Positions 1-8,099 of a stretch of 44,535 bases of DNA are shown here, one piece after another (position 1 is the stretch's first letter; each line of letters begins with the position of its first letter). Below the pieces are notes generated by a model. It made no database searches. It saw nothing but the letters and a program-made list of their open reading frames with translations, and was not told the DNA's origin. The position numbers and the translations under genes were made by a program. Location of the stretch: the NCBI GenBank assembly GCA_018267315.1, contig JAFDYS010000003.1:1-44535 (forward strand), read 5' to 3'. The DNA is from Bacteroidota bacterium. Lineage in GTDB: Bacteria; Bacteroidota; Bacteroidia; Chitinophagales; UBA10324.

Positions 1-373
1 CCATCACCTTGCCCATGTCCTGCGGCGTTTTCGCTCCCACTTCCGCAATGATCTTTTTCAGCATCTCGCGCAATTCCTCGGCGCTCAGTTGAGCCGGCAG
101 GTATTTCTCAATTACGGCAATCTCTTCACGTTCTTTCGCGGCCAGGTCTTCCCGTTTTTCCCGTTCATAAATCTCCAGTGAATCCTTGCGTTGCTTCACC
201 AGTTTCTGAAGTAGTTTGATCTCCAGCTCCGGGGTAAGGTCTTTCGGGGCCCCGGGTTCAGTTTTGGCGAGCAGGATGGCCTGCTTGATGGCGCGCACGC
301 CACGCAGCGTGCCTTCATCCTTGCTCTTCATCGCTTTCTTAATGTCACTGTTGATTTTTTCTTCAAGACTCAT
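1..373 (-). CDS. GatB/YqeY domain-containing protein, C-terminus cut by window edge
   Basis: The reverse strand reads from ATG at 373 to base 1 without a stop, giving about 124 residues. The protein begins MSLEEKINSDIKKAMKSKDE and contains ALRxxKxAI-like and 'EKYLPAQLSAEELREML' segments typical of the YqeY family (full length about 150 residues). The family shares the tRNA-binding tail domain of the GatB amidotransferase subunit; its own role is not settled. It is soluble, with no signal peptide. The small membrane-protein gene at 419-625 lies 45 bases upstream on the same strand, so the two may be co-transcribed. Only the last roughly 25 residues should be missing beyond the window. Confidence 0.85.
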   Translation of the reverse strand, partial: MSLEEKINSDIKKAMKSKDEGTLRGVRAIKQAILLAKTEPGAPKDLTPELEIKLLQKLVKQRKDSLEIYEREKREDLAAKEREEIAVIEKYLPAQLSAEELREMLKKIIAEVGAKTPQDMGKVM

Positions 374-418
374 ATTCGTATAAATGATTGTTGGAGTGAA
401 AATGAAACGGTGCCGGCA

Positions 419-625
419 TTACCTGATCTCCTCGTATTCGATGTACTCACCTTCGTCCTTCGTTGATGCCGGCTGTTTTTTTCTTTGACTGTTACTGATG
501 ACCTGGTCTGCCGGCGGCTCCTGCTTTTTTCTTCTCACACCAAAAAACTGCGGGAAGAGAAACCGCACGAGCAGCAACAACAGCAGAATGTCAATTATGG
601 GTGTTTCGAGAAACCGGAAAAGCAC
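419..625 (-). CDS. small DUF4834-like membrane protein
   Basis: A 68-residue protein with one hydrophobic helix (about residues 8-26, rich in Leu and Ile), then a basic stretch (RRKK), a low-complexity middle and an acidic end GEYIEYEEIR. This layout of short N-terminal membrane segment, polar linker and 'GEY(V/I)xYEE' tail matches DUF4834, a small family I associate with Bacteroidetes; that link is from memory. The only in-frame start is GTG at 625, as there is no ATG before the membrane segment. It lies 45 bases upstream of the YqeY-domain gene on the same strand. Function is unknown. Confidence 0.6.
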   Translation of the reverse strand: MLFRFLETPIIDILLLLLLVRFLFPQFFGVRRKKQEPPADQVISNSQRKKQPASTKDEGEYIEYEEIR

Positions 626-691
626 GGGAGAAAATTATAGTGCGAAGGTAGTGGATCGCAGCATAAGCTCAGCGGTCGAAGGGCAGTGCCT

Positions 692-818
692 GTCTCAAAA
701 GTCAACGTGTCATGCTCAGCTTGATTCAGCATCTGCCGGCTCCGATCCGGTTCCCTGCTGCCGGCAATGCAAGCGAAAAAAAATCGGGATGACGCCATAG
801 GGTAAATTCTTTTGAGAC
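692..818. repeat. nested inverted repeat, probable dispersed intergenic element
   Basis: The gap before ispE holds a perfect 10-base inverted repeat, GTCTCAAAAG at 692-701 and CTTTTGAGAC at 809-818. Inside it is a segment (about 704-796) that starts GTGTCATGCTCAGC and, on the other strand, starts GGCGTCATCCCGA. A second inverted pair, GCATCTGCCGGC near 729 and GCCGGCAATGC near 763, lies within. This 'GTCATCC...TCAGCATGAC' style matches high-copy intergenic repeats I know from Bacteroidetes genomes. No open frame in it looks like a protein. Whether it is really repeated in this genome cannot be seen from one window. Confidence 0.55.
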
Positions 819-857
819 TGCCAGAGCGTTTTTACAAACCACCCCTACCTTCACGCC

Positions 858-1688
858 ATGATCGTATTCCCGCACGGCAAGATCAACCTGGGATTGCGCA
901 TCCTCGGCCGCCGGCCGGATGGGTTTCATGACATCGAAAGCATTTTCTACCCCGTGCCGTGGCGCGATGCGCTGGAAGTGGTGCGGTCCGCTGTTTTTTC
1001 ATTCAGGTCCTTCGGGTTGCCGGTGGATGGCGCCCTCGAAAGCAACCTCTGCGTGCGCGCTTACAACTTGCTCGCCGGCCGCTATCCGCTGCCGCCGGTA
1101 ACCATGTGCCTGCTCAAAAACATTCCCGCCGGCGCCGGACTCGGCGGCGGATCATCCGATGCCGCCTTCGCGCTGCAGCTGCTTAATGAATTTCTGCAGT
1201 TGAATGCCTCCATGCAAGAGCTGAAATCCATGGCAGCCCAACTCGGCAGCGATTGCCCCTTCTTCATGGATGATGCGCCGCGCTTTGTTACCGGCCGCGG
1301 AGAAATACTTCAACCCGTTGCACTCAACCTCTCTGCATATTATATAGTGATCGTGAAAACGCAGGTGTCCGTCAACACCGCATGGGCTTATGCCGAACTT
1401 AGCCGCCACCGCCGCGAAACGGATTGGCGGCCCGCGACGGGTGAAACGCCGTTGCAGCAGGTGGTCGCCGCGCCCGTTGAAACATGGAAAACGTTTTTGA
1501 AAAATGATTTTGAAGAACCCGTTTTTGGCGCTTACCCGCAACTGGCGGCAATCCGGCAGCGGCTTTATGATCACGGCGCCGTCTATGCCGCCATGAGCGG
1601 TAGCGGATCGGCCGTGTACGGACTGTTCACCAAGTCACCCGTCATCTCGTTTGACCCGTCTGTGAAAGTTTTTACGGGAAAGCTCTGA
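858..1688 (+). CDS. ispE: 4-diphosphocytidyl-2-C-methyl-D-erythritol kinase
   Basis: This 276-residue cytosolic GHMP kinase phosphorylates the 2-hydroxyl of CDP-methylerythritol, the fourth step of the non-mevalonate (MEP) route to isoprenoid precursors. The N-terminus HGKINLGLRILGRRPDGFH carries the substrate-binding Lys and the DGFH/DGYH signature. The ATP-binding glycine loop PAGAGLGGGSSDAA is at about residues 91-104, and the third GHMP motif MSGSGSAVYGLF is near residue 245. Length is normal for the family. The ATG at 858 is directly followed by conserved sequence. The gene is alone on the plus strand between minus-strand neighbours and the 692-818 repeat, so it probably has its own promoter in the gap before it. 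Confidence 0.95.
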   Translation: MIVFPHGKINLGLRILGRRPDGFHDIESIFYPVPWRDALEVVRSAVFSFRSFGLPVDGALESNLCVRAYNLLAGRYPLPPVTMCLLKNIPAGAGLGGGSSDAAFALQLLNEFLQLNASMQELKSMAAQLGSDCPFFMDDAPRFVTGRGEILQPVALNLSAYYIVIVKTQVSVNTAWAYAELSRHRRETDWRPATGETPLQQVVAAPVETWKTFLKNDFEEPVFGAYPQLAAIRQRLYDHGAVYAAMSGSGSAVYGLFTKSPVISFDPSVKVFTGKL

Positions 1689-1989
1689 ATGATTTGACGC
1701 GCACGCCGCTTACTTCACTTCCGTATTTATCGAACGGATATCGTGCGGAGAACTCGAATGTCTCTCTTCACCAGATCTATCGTTTCTCCTCCAACGGTAA
1801 TTGAAAAAAATAAGACGAATGGACCTACAGCTATTTCGGGAACACTACGTTGCAGCGGAGGTCACTTCGAGTTTATCGATAAGCGGCGCGAGACCTTTGA
1901 GTAAATCGAAAAGCAAAGAGAGTCAGGCCGTCAACGCAAGTTCTCGAAATACTCCCCGTCTGCCGGCAGGCAGGGCACTGACCCACGCT
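1689..1989. other. intergenic stretch with repeat-like pieces
   Basis: About 300 bases without a credible gene, between the convergent ends of ispE and the CocE-type hydrolase gene. It contains a segment at about 1859-1917 (GGTCACTTCGAG... to ...GAGACCTTTGAGTAAATCG) that looks like a fragment of a 'TCACTTCGAG' dispersed repeat. It also contains CTGCCGGCAG followed by GCAGGG at 1960-1975, a palindromic word common in intergenic repeats of environmental Bacteroidetes. The 72-codon frame at 1801-2019 runs through this low-complexity sequence and into the next gene, so I do not call it. No clear terminator was found. Confidence 0.4.
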
Positions 1990-3951
1990 TCACTTCAGCA
2001 CCGGCAGAATAATGCGTGAGGCATGGTCCGCTTCGTGATACACCTTGATGTCGCACTTTTTCAAATCGGCAGAGGTGCATTGATAAGCATCAATGAACTG
2101 CTGCGGGTTGCGGTCAGCCAGCGGGAACCACGTGCTCTGTACCTGAATCATGATGCGGTGCCCTTTTTGAAAAGTGTGGGCCACATCGGGCAGTTCCCAT
2201 TTCACTTCCGTTTCGCGGAACGGCTCAAACGGTTCGGGCTTTTCAAAACTGTTGCGGTACCTGCCGCGCATGATTTCACCGCGCACCAGCATTTGGTAAC
2301 CACCCATGGGGTATTTGATCTTCACCGAATCGGCATAACGGAAATCATCCGGGAACACATCAATCAGCTTCACCACAAAATCGGCATCGGTGGTTGACAA
2401 GCTCACAAACAAATCAGCCATTACCGGACCGGTAACGCTGACATCATTCTGCAAAACATCTGTCTGATACACGAGCACATCAGGGCGGCGCACGGCGAAG
2501 CGCTGATCATCGCACATGTATTCCACTGTGCGTTCGCTGTGAACTTTTTCAGCATACGGTACCGGTTTCATCGGATCGCTGGTGTATTCATCGAAAAACA
2601 GTTTTTCCTTTTTCACATTCTCCTCCAGATCACGCGTGATGTCAAGGCCGGAATTGGGATTGGGCTGAAACGGCTTTTCCTTCGGCGGTATGTTCATTGA
2701 GAGTTTTCCGTCCGGCATCAGGAACAACGATTGGCTCTGTACATTTTTCGGCGGCCACTGATCGAACTCGTGCCATTTGTTTTCGCCCGTGATGTACACC
2801 GTCGCTTCTTTGATCTGATCTGTGTTTCCTTTTCCCCGCAGGTAATATTCAAAAAACGGCAATTCAATTTGGTTGATGTAATAATCCGTGTTCTTCGCGC
2901 CAAACCAAATGTTGCCGAGCCGTTCGCCGGTTGTCTTTTTCCATCCGCCATGAATCCAAGGACCCTCCACGATGCGGCAGTTCGTAGCCGGTGACTGCGC
3001 TTCGATGGCTTTGTACAAATTCCAGGCGCCAAAACAATCTTCTGCATCGAACAACCCGCCCACGACAAGAATGGCCGGCTTCACGTTGTAACAACCCACT
3101 CTGGCATTTCTCGCTTTCCAAAAATCATCATAATCGGGGTGGGCGGTTAGGTCATTGAAGAATTTGATGCTGTCGCCCATGTACTTCCCTTTGATCTCAC
3201 GCAAGGTTCCCGCCTGCAGGAAGAATTGATAGTTGTCTTCGTACGTCACCGGCGTCACGGGCGGATACTCTGCCAGCGGCTTTGGGCGCGGCAGGCCGAA
3301 CCCGCGGAAGAAATCAAATGCATCCAGAATAAACGGAACACCCTTGTGGTGGAAGTCATCACCGATGAACCAGTCAGTCACCGGCGCCTGCGGACTCACG
3401 GCCTTGAGAGCCGGATGATTGCTGAGTGCTGCTTCGGTCGCATAAAACCCGGGATACGAGATGCCATGCACGCCTACATTGCCATTGTTGTTTTTCAAAT
3501 TCTTCACAAGCCAGTCAATGGTGTCGTACGTATCGCTCGCTTCATCAATGGTGGTTTGCTTCGCTTTTCCTTTCAGCGATTCTTTGCCGGGAATAAAAGG
3601 GCGCACATCTTCAAAGGTGCCTTCACTCAGGTAGCGGCCGCGCACATCCTGGTACACGAGAATGTAGTTGCGGTGGAAATAGACGCTGTCACGCCGCGTG
3701 CTGTATCGCTCGGTGAACTCATGCGCTCCGTACGGTCCGGCCGAATACGGTGTGCGCTGCATGAGGATGGGATGTTTTTCAGTTTCATCTTTCGGCACAT
3801 AAATCACCGTGTACAATTTCACACCATCGCGCATAGGAATGAGCTGCGCGAGCTTCGTGTAATGCGTTTCAATCCAGGCAGAGTCAGCGGAACTGATTTG
3901 AGCAAGTGAGATAACGGGAAGGAATAGAAAAAGGGTAAGCAGTTTTTTCAT
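1990..3951 (-). CDS. secreted CocE/NonD-family (peptidase S15-type) serine hydrolase
   Basis: A 653-residue alpha/beta hydrolase of the X-Pro dipeptidyl peptidase / cocaine esterase / alpha-amino acid ester hydrolase group. A signal peptide (MKKLLTLFLFLPVISLAQ) sends it across the inner membrane. The nucleophile motif GISYPG is at about residues 163-168 (Ser165); the acid is probably the Asp in VVGGLFDAEDC and the base the His in EGPWIHGG. The C-terminal third is the jelly-roll domain of the family (VSTTDADFVVKLIDVFP region). An open frame extends 14 codons further upstream to 3993, but the signal peptide fixes the start at 3951. It lies 69 bases downstream of the BNR-protein gene and may be co-transcribed with it. 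The substrate cannot be told from sequence. Confidence 0.9.
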   Translation of the reverse strand: MKKLLTLFLFLPVISLAQISSADSAWIETHYTKLAQLIPMRDGVKLYTVIYVPKDETEKHPILMQRTPYSAGPYGAHEFTERYSTRRDSVYFHRNYILVYQDVRGRYLSEGTFEDVRPFIPGKESLKGKAKQTTIDEASDTYDTIDWLVKNLKNNNGNVGVHGISYPGFYATEAALSNHPALKAVSPQAPVTDWFIGDDFHHKGVPFILDAFDFFRGFGLPRPKPLAEYPPVTPVTYEDNYQFFLQAGTLREIKGKYMGDSIKFFNDLTAHPDYDDFWKARNARVGCYNVKPAILVVGGLFDAEDCFGAWNLYKAIEAQSPATNCRIVEGPWIHGGWKKTTGERLGNIWFGAKNTDYYINQIELPFFEYYLRGKGNTDQIKEATVYITGENKWHEFDQWPPKNVQSQSLFLMPDGKLSMNIPPKEKPFQPNPNSGLDITRDLEENVKKEKLFFDEYTSDPMKPVPYAEKVHSERTVEYMCDDQRFAVRRPDVLVYQTDVLQNDVSVTGPVMADLFVSLSTTDADFVVKLIDVFPDDFRYADSVKIKYPMGGYQMLVRGEIMRGRYRNSFEKPEPFEPFRETEVKWELPDVAHTFQKGHRIMIQVQSTWFPLADRNPQQFIDAYQCTSADLKKCDIKVYHEADHASRIILPVLK

Positions 3952-4020
3952 GGCAGAGGGATTTGCGACCGGCCAAGATAATACGGCACGCAATGGTTGA
4001 CGTAAGTCCTCGGGACATGC

Positions 4021-6564
4021 TTACTGTTTCATCACTTTCACAGCAGCCACGCGTTCTCCTGCCTTGAGCTGAAGCAGGTAAATCCCTGCCGGCAGATTTC
4101 CGGGATCAATAGTCAACCCATGGCTGCCAGCAAGGCAGTGCATGCTTTTTTCAGAAAGGATGTTTCCCTGCATGTCAAATACGGTAAGTGAAGCGGTGGT
4201 GGCAGCAGGCACAGTAATAGTGGCCTGAACGGAAGAGCCGGTGAAGAGATTCGGATATATGGAAAAAGCGAAGGTTGATGGTTGCAGCGGTTTCATACCG
4301 AGCAACACATCGAGATTCATTTTGTACATGCCGCGGCCATAAGAACCTGCAACCAGCGTACGTGTAGGTTCATGCAGTTTCAGATCCACGCAGGGAACCA
4401 CGGGCATGCCGGTGCCGGCGGGATTCCAGTTTTGTCCGCCATCCAGAGAATAATACACGCCTACATCGGTGGCGAGGTACAACACATCCTGTGCGGCCGG
4501 ATCAGCAATGATGCAGTTGCACGGTACATCCGGCAGTGTTGCTCCGATGTCATTCCATGTTTGTCCGTTGTCGGTGGTTTTGTAAACGTGGCTCATGTTG
4601 TCGTGAAAACGGTAGCCCGAGATGGTGACATAGGCCGTGGCTTCATCAAACGGATCGGTTTCCACACAAGTGACCCAGCGTACGGGCAAGCCGTCATCCA
4701 CCTCTGTCCAGTTATTGCCGCCATCAAGAGTGTTCCACACGCTGCCATTATCGGTGCCGGCATAAATGATATTGCTGTTCAGCGGTGAAACATCAATGAA
4801 GGTGATGGTGCCGTAAATGAGCGTGCCGGTTTGATCGAGTTGCGTGAGCTCGGGACTGATGGCGGTCCACGACGAGCCGAAGTTTGTGGAGCGGAATACG
4901 CGCTGTGTGCCGGTGTAAATGGTATTGGCATTTTGCGGATCCACAGTGAGCGGGTAGTTCCAGTTGGCGGTGCCGGTGATGCCATTGGTAGCGTAATCCC
5001 AGTTGTATCCCCCGTCGGTGGATTTGTAGATGTTGCCGTACTGATAACCCGCAATTACGGTTTGATTATCCTGCGCATTCACGAGGGATTGAAACCCATC
5101 GCCGCCGAAAATGAAGAGATAATCATTGAGTGAACCGGTGGGCGTGAAGTAGGTGCCGTTATCCTGGTTGCCGCAATAGAGGTGCGATACATCGGAAGGA
5201 TCAATGCCCACGCGGTACACTTGTGTGATGGGCAGCGTGTAGTCCTTTGAATTGGAGTTACCGCTGTTCGTGGAAGAATAAAGTCCTCCGTCATTGCCCA
5301 GCATCACGAAGGTGTTTTGCAACGGATGAACCGCCACGCTATGCTGATCGACATGAACGCCGCTGAATGTTGAATTGTAAGAGTTGCCGCCGTTGATGGT
5401 CTTGTACATGTCGAAGCCGATCACGTACAGGATGTTCGAATTGTTGGGGTCGCATTTGACGCGGCCATACCAGTAGCCCTGTCCGCTCATACTTCCCTGC
5501 AAGGCATTGTCATTGGTTTCACTCCAGGTTTCGCCATCGTCAGTTGATTTATAGATGCCGTAGAAATCATAATCCTGATTGATGTACATGCAATAAACCA
5601 CGTTGGGTGATGAAGCGCACAGGTCAATACCCACGCGGCTGAACTGAATGTTGGTGGCAGGAAGGCCGTTAGTGTCATCGAGCCGCGTGAAGGTGTTGCC
5701 GCCATCGGTAGATTTCCATACGCCGCTTTCATATCCCGCATAATCTTTCCGGTTGGGATGGCGTGTACGCATCCAGGTGCAAGCGTATACGATGTCGGGA
5801 TTTTGCGGATTGATCACCACATCCACCGCGCCGGTTGAATCATTCACATAAAGCACCTGAGTCCATGTGGCGCCGCCATCGGTAGTTTTGTAAAGACCGC
5901 GGTCTGATGTGTTGCCATACATGTCGCCCATGGCCGCTACGAATACCACATCGGGATCGGTGGGATGCACGGCCACGCGGCCGATCATGTGTGTTTCATT
6001 CAGTCCCACATTCAACCAGGTCGCGCCGCCATCGGTGGATTTGTACATGCCATTGGCGTCGTAAGTGAGTGAACCGCTGCCGCCGTTGGCCTCGCCGGTG
6101 CCTACGTAAATGGTGTTGTGATCAGAAGGGGCAATGGCAATGTCGCCGATGGACATGGTGGTTTGTTCATCGAATACAGGAAGCCAGGTGTCGCCGCCAT
6201 CGGCGGTTTTAAAAATGCCTCCGGTGGCTGCGCCGACGAAAGCGATATCCTGATCGGTAGGATCCATTTCCACATCAGCAATGCGTCCGCCGGCGTTTTG
6301 AGGACCGGCAAATTCCCACGGGGTGAGGTCTCTGATGGCAGTCGCCTGCGCCATTCTAAAGGCCACTGCGGCATTCCGCTGTGCCGCGTAATCAATTTTT
6401 CCATAGGGGAAACTGTGCTGGGCGAAGAAGTAATCTTCACCGTCGGCCTCGTCGGGTTCCTGTTCGGTTCGCAGGCCGGGTTGTGGTGGTTGTTTTTGTT
6501 TGGTCGGACTGAAAATGGAAAAGGCGATGAGGACGATCAACAGCGCTGCGGCAACTAATTTCAT
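4021..6564 (-). CDS. secreted Asp-box (BNR/sortilin-like) beta-propeller protein with T9SS sorting domain
   Basis: From ATG at 6564 the protein has 847 residues. It opens with a membrane-spanning signal sequence (MKLVAAALLIVLIAFSIFS); 29 further in-frame codons upstream (to 6651) read like non-coding sequence. At least eleven Asp-box repeats of the form S-x-D-G-G-x-x-W are spread through the body, for example KSTDGGATWLNV, KTTDGGATWTQV, KTTDNGQTWNDI and YSLDGGQNWNP. They indicate one or two beta-propellers like those of sortilin/VPS10 and xyloglucanase folds. The last 80 or so residues (FSIYPNLFTG... to ...LPAGIYLLQLKAGERVAAVKVMKQ) are a T9SS type A sorting domain, so export to or past the outer surface is expected. 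No catalytic residues can be assigned. It is divergent from the LuxR-type gene at 6659 with only 94 bases between. Confidence 0.85.
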   Translation of the reverse strand: MKLVAAALLIVLIAFSIFSPTKQKQPPQPGLRTEQEPDEADGEDYFFAQHSFPYGKIDYAAQRNAAVAFRMAQATAIRDLTPWEFAGPQNAGGRIADVEMDPTDQDIAFVGAATGGIFKTADGGDTWLPVFDEQTTMSIGDIAIAPSDHNTIYVGTGEANGGSGSLTYDANGMYKSTDGGATWLNVGLNETHMIGRVAVHPTDPDVVFVAAMGDMYGNTSDRGLYKTTDGGATWTQVLYVNDSTGAVDVVINPQNPDIVYACTWMRTRHPNRKDYAGYESGVWKSTDGGNTFTRLDDTNGLPATNIQFSRVGIDLCASSPNVVYCMYINQDYDFYGIYKSTDDGETWSETNDNALQGSMSGQGYWYGRVKCDPNNSNILYVIGFDMYKTINGGNSYNSTFSGVHVDQHSVAVHPLQNTFVMLGNDGGLYSSTNSGNSNSKDYTLPITQVYRVGIDPSDVSHLYCGNQDNGTYFTPTGSLNDYLFIFGGDGFQSLVNAQDNQTVIAGYQYGNIYKSTDGGYNWDYATNGITGTANWNYPLTVDPQNANTIYTGTQRVFRSTNFGSSWTAISPELTQLDQTGTLIYGTITFIDVSPLNSNIIYAGTDNGSVWNTLDGGNNWTEVDDGLPVRWVTCVETDPFDEATAYVTISGYRFHDNMSHVYKTTDNGQTWNDIGATLPDVPCNCIIADPAAQDVLYLATDVGVYYSLDGGQNWNPAGTGMPVVPCVDLKLHEPTRTLVAGSYGRGMYKMNLDVLLGMKPLQPSTFAFSIYPNLFTGSSVQATITVPAATTASLTVFDMQGNILSEKSMHCLAGSHGLTIDPGNLPAGIYLLQLKAGERVAAVKVMKQ

Positions 6565-6646
6565 GGTAGGTGATGTAAAAGTCTTCGGGAAAATTACACT
6601 CAAAACCATCACCGGATACCTGATTTCCATCTGCGGGTTCCTTCCA

Positions 6647-6654
6647 TACATTTG
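6647..6654 (+). promoter_or_regulatory. TAnnTTTG-like -7 box just before the LuxR-type gene
   Basis: TACATTTG fits the Bacteroidetes primary-sigma -7 consensus TAnnTTTG and lies 4 bases before the ATG at 6659. If used, transcription would start at or near the start codon, giving a leaderless or nearly leaderless message. No convincing -33 TTTG is seen about 20 bases upstream, so this is a weak call. A purine stretch GAAGG overlaps the same place and could instead act as a ribosome-binding site. Confidence 0.3.
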
Positions 6655-6658
6655 AAGG

Positions 6659-7087
6659 ATGAAGCGGCTGATCCTTTACGGCGTGATCCTGGGCTTCTCG
6701 ATTGCCTTGCTGAAGTTCATCGAATACAGGTATATGATCCTCGATCATGCGGTGGAGATTTACGGCGGCATCGTGGCGCTGCTGTTTACCGCCCTCGGCA
6801 TTTGGGCGGGCGGTAAGCTCACCAAACCCAAGACGGTTGAAGTGCCCGTGAACGGACATGCATTTGAGTTCAACGAAAAGAATTTTGAAAAACTCGGGCT
6901 GAGCAAGCGCGAACTGGAAGTGCTGGAACTGATTGCGCTCGGCTTGAGCAATCAGGAGATCGCGGACAAGCTGTTCGTTTCCATCAACACGGTGAAGACT
7001 CATTCATCGAACCTGTTTGCGAAGCTGGATGTGAAGCGAAGGACGGAAGCAATACAGAAAGCAAGAATGCTGCAATTGATTTCGTGA
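6659..7087 (+). CDS. membrane-anchored LuxR-type (GerE HTH) transcriptional regulator
   Basis: A 142-residue protein. Two hydrophobic helices (about residues 3-20 and 34-55) would tether it to the inner membrane. A short linker follows, then a GerE-type helix-turn-helix from about residue 79 to the end, beginning LSKRELEVLELIALGLSNQE and with the recognition segment VSINTVKTHSSNLFAKLDV. No receiver or ligand-binding domain is present, so any signal must act through the membrane part or a partner; such two-helix LuxR proteins are common in Bacteroidetes. It is divergent from the Asp-box protein gene (94-base gap) and ends 3 bases before the convergent Ycf48-like gene. Control of the neighbouring surface-protein genes is possible but inferred only from position. 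Confidence 0.85.
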   Translation: MKRLILYGVILGFSIALLKFIEYRYMILDHAVEIYGGIVALLFTALGIWAGGKLTKPKTVEVPVNGHAFEFNEKNFEKLGLSKRELEVLELIALGLSNQEIADKLFVSINTVKTHSSNLFAKLDVKRRTEAIQKARMLQLIS

Positions 7088-7090
7088 AAT

Positions 7091-8062
7091 TTATTCCCAT
7101 TTTGTCACATAACCATTCTTTCCTGCGATGAACAAGTCATGAACGCCGCCAAGAGTTTTGTAGATGCCGCAGGACGGAATAATGTCTTCTTCATCATTGT
7201 AGGTGAGTGACCATGTTAATCCTCCATCATGTGTTATCGCATTTTCTGAATAGGTAGCGAGAGCAATTCCCTCCAGTTCATTTTTGAAACGAATGTCAAT
7301 CAGTTCCTGACCTTTTAAATTGCCGGGGTCATTATTCCTGCAAACCTTCTCCCATGTTAATCCTCCATCAGCAGACCGGTAGATAACAGGTAATTTACCC
7401 CTGCCGGCATTAGAGTAATAGCCCGCAGCAAATCCGGTGGTTTCGTCACTGAACCAAACAGTATTAAAATAGATTTTTTCCTGACTAAACACATTATTCC
7501 AGCTTACTCCGCCATTAGTGGTTCTCCATAAACTCTGATATTGATCGTCATATGCAGCCGCAACTCCAGTAGTGGTGCTTGTAAAATAAAAATCAACAAA
7601 CGAAACGCCCTCTGTCGAAATAGTTGACCAGCTTGCGCCTCCATTGGCGGTTTTATAGATCACTTCCTCACCGCTGATAAAACCGCTATTGTTGTCAAAG
7701 AAATAAAGGGTTGTTCCGACACTGCCGGGCATTGTGAGCTGAGACCATAAGTTTCCTCCATTTGTCGTTTTATAGGCCGCCTCGGCGGTTAATGCAAAGC
7801 CGGTGAGATCATCGGTAAAATGTAGCTTTAAGAAATTATAGCCAGTAGCGACTATAGACCACGATGCACCGCCATTGGATGTATAGCGGAGAATCCCTGC
7901 TTCATCAATAACCCATCCTTCATTCTCATTGATGAAAGATAGAGCAACCAGCGTGTTGGTGGTAATGCTTTCAGTTTCAAAATCAGCGCTTGTTTGTGCC
8001 TGGCTGAGGATTGAACACGTTATGAGCACTGAGAAGAAAAATAAATGCAGAGCTGATTTCAT
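7091..8062 (-). CDS. Ycf48-like secreted beta-propeller protein (cassette copy 1, third gene)
   Basis: From ATG at 8062 (MKSALHLFFFSVLITCSILSQAQ, a clear signal peptide) the protein has 323 residues; 17 more in-frame codons upstream overlap the end of the preceding gene and are unlikely. It carries repeated TTNGGxxW/TANGGASW blades with 'GF.A' or 'GFISG' strands between them, the pattern of the Ycf48/photosynthesis system II assembly factor-like seven-bladed propeller. No photosynthetic role is implied; the fold is widely reused in Bacteroidetes exported proteins. It ends at NGYVTKWE with no T9SS domain, unlike its two operon partners. It is clearly paralogous to the protein at 16695-17696, which shares the ends DFET(E/D)SIT and GKNGYVTKWE. 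The gap from the kelch gene is 37 bases. Confidence 0.8.
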   Translation of the reverse strand: MKSALHLFFFSVLITCSILSQAQTSADFETESITTNTLVALSFINENEGWVIDEAGILRYTSNGGASWSIVATGYNFLKLHFTDDLTGFALTAEAAYKTTNGGNLWSQLTMPGSVGTTLYFFDNNSGFISGEEVIYKTANGGASWSTISTEGVSFVDFYFTSTTTGVAAAYDDQYQSLWRTTNGGVSWNNVFSQEKIYFNTVWFSDETTGFAAGYYSNAGRGKLPVIYRSADGGLTWEKVCRNNDPGNLKGQELIDIRFKNELEGIALATYSENAITHDGGLTWSLTYNDEEDIIPSCGIYKTLGGVHDLFIAGKNGYVTKWE

Positions 8063-8099
8063 TGGGTATCGTTTATCAGGTAAAGAATTATTAATGCCG

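Noticed and set aside
1801..2019. 72-codon plus-strand frame
   Set aside because: Lies in repeat-like intergenic DNA and runs into the 3' end of the CocE-type gene; no start context or domain.
3226..3909. 227-codon plus-strand frame
   Set aside because: Shadow of the CocE-type hydrolase gene; no signal of its own coding pattern.
4021..6564. Short periodic DNA that could look like a CRISPR or tandem repeat array
   Set aside because: The period comes from protein Asp-box repeats; the DNA units vary and there are no equal spacers.
6437..7003. 188-codon minus-strand frame
   Set aside because: Covers the divergent gap and the antisense of the LuxR-type gene; the LuxR helix-turn-helix is unmistakable on the plus strand.
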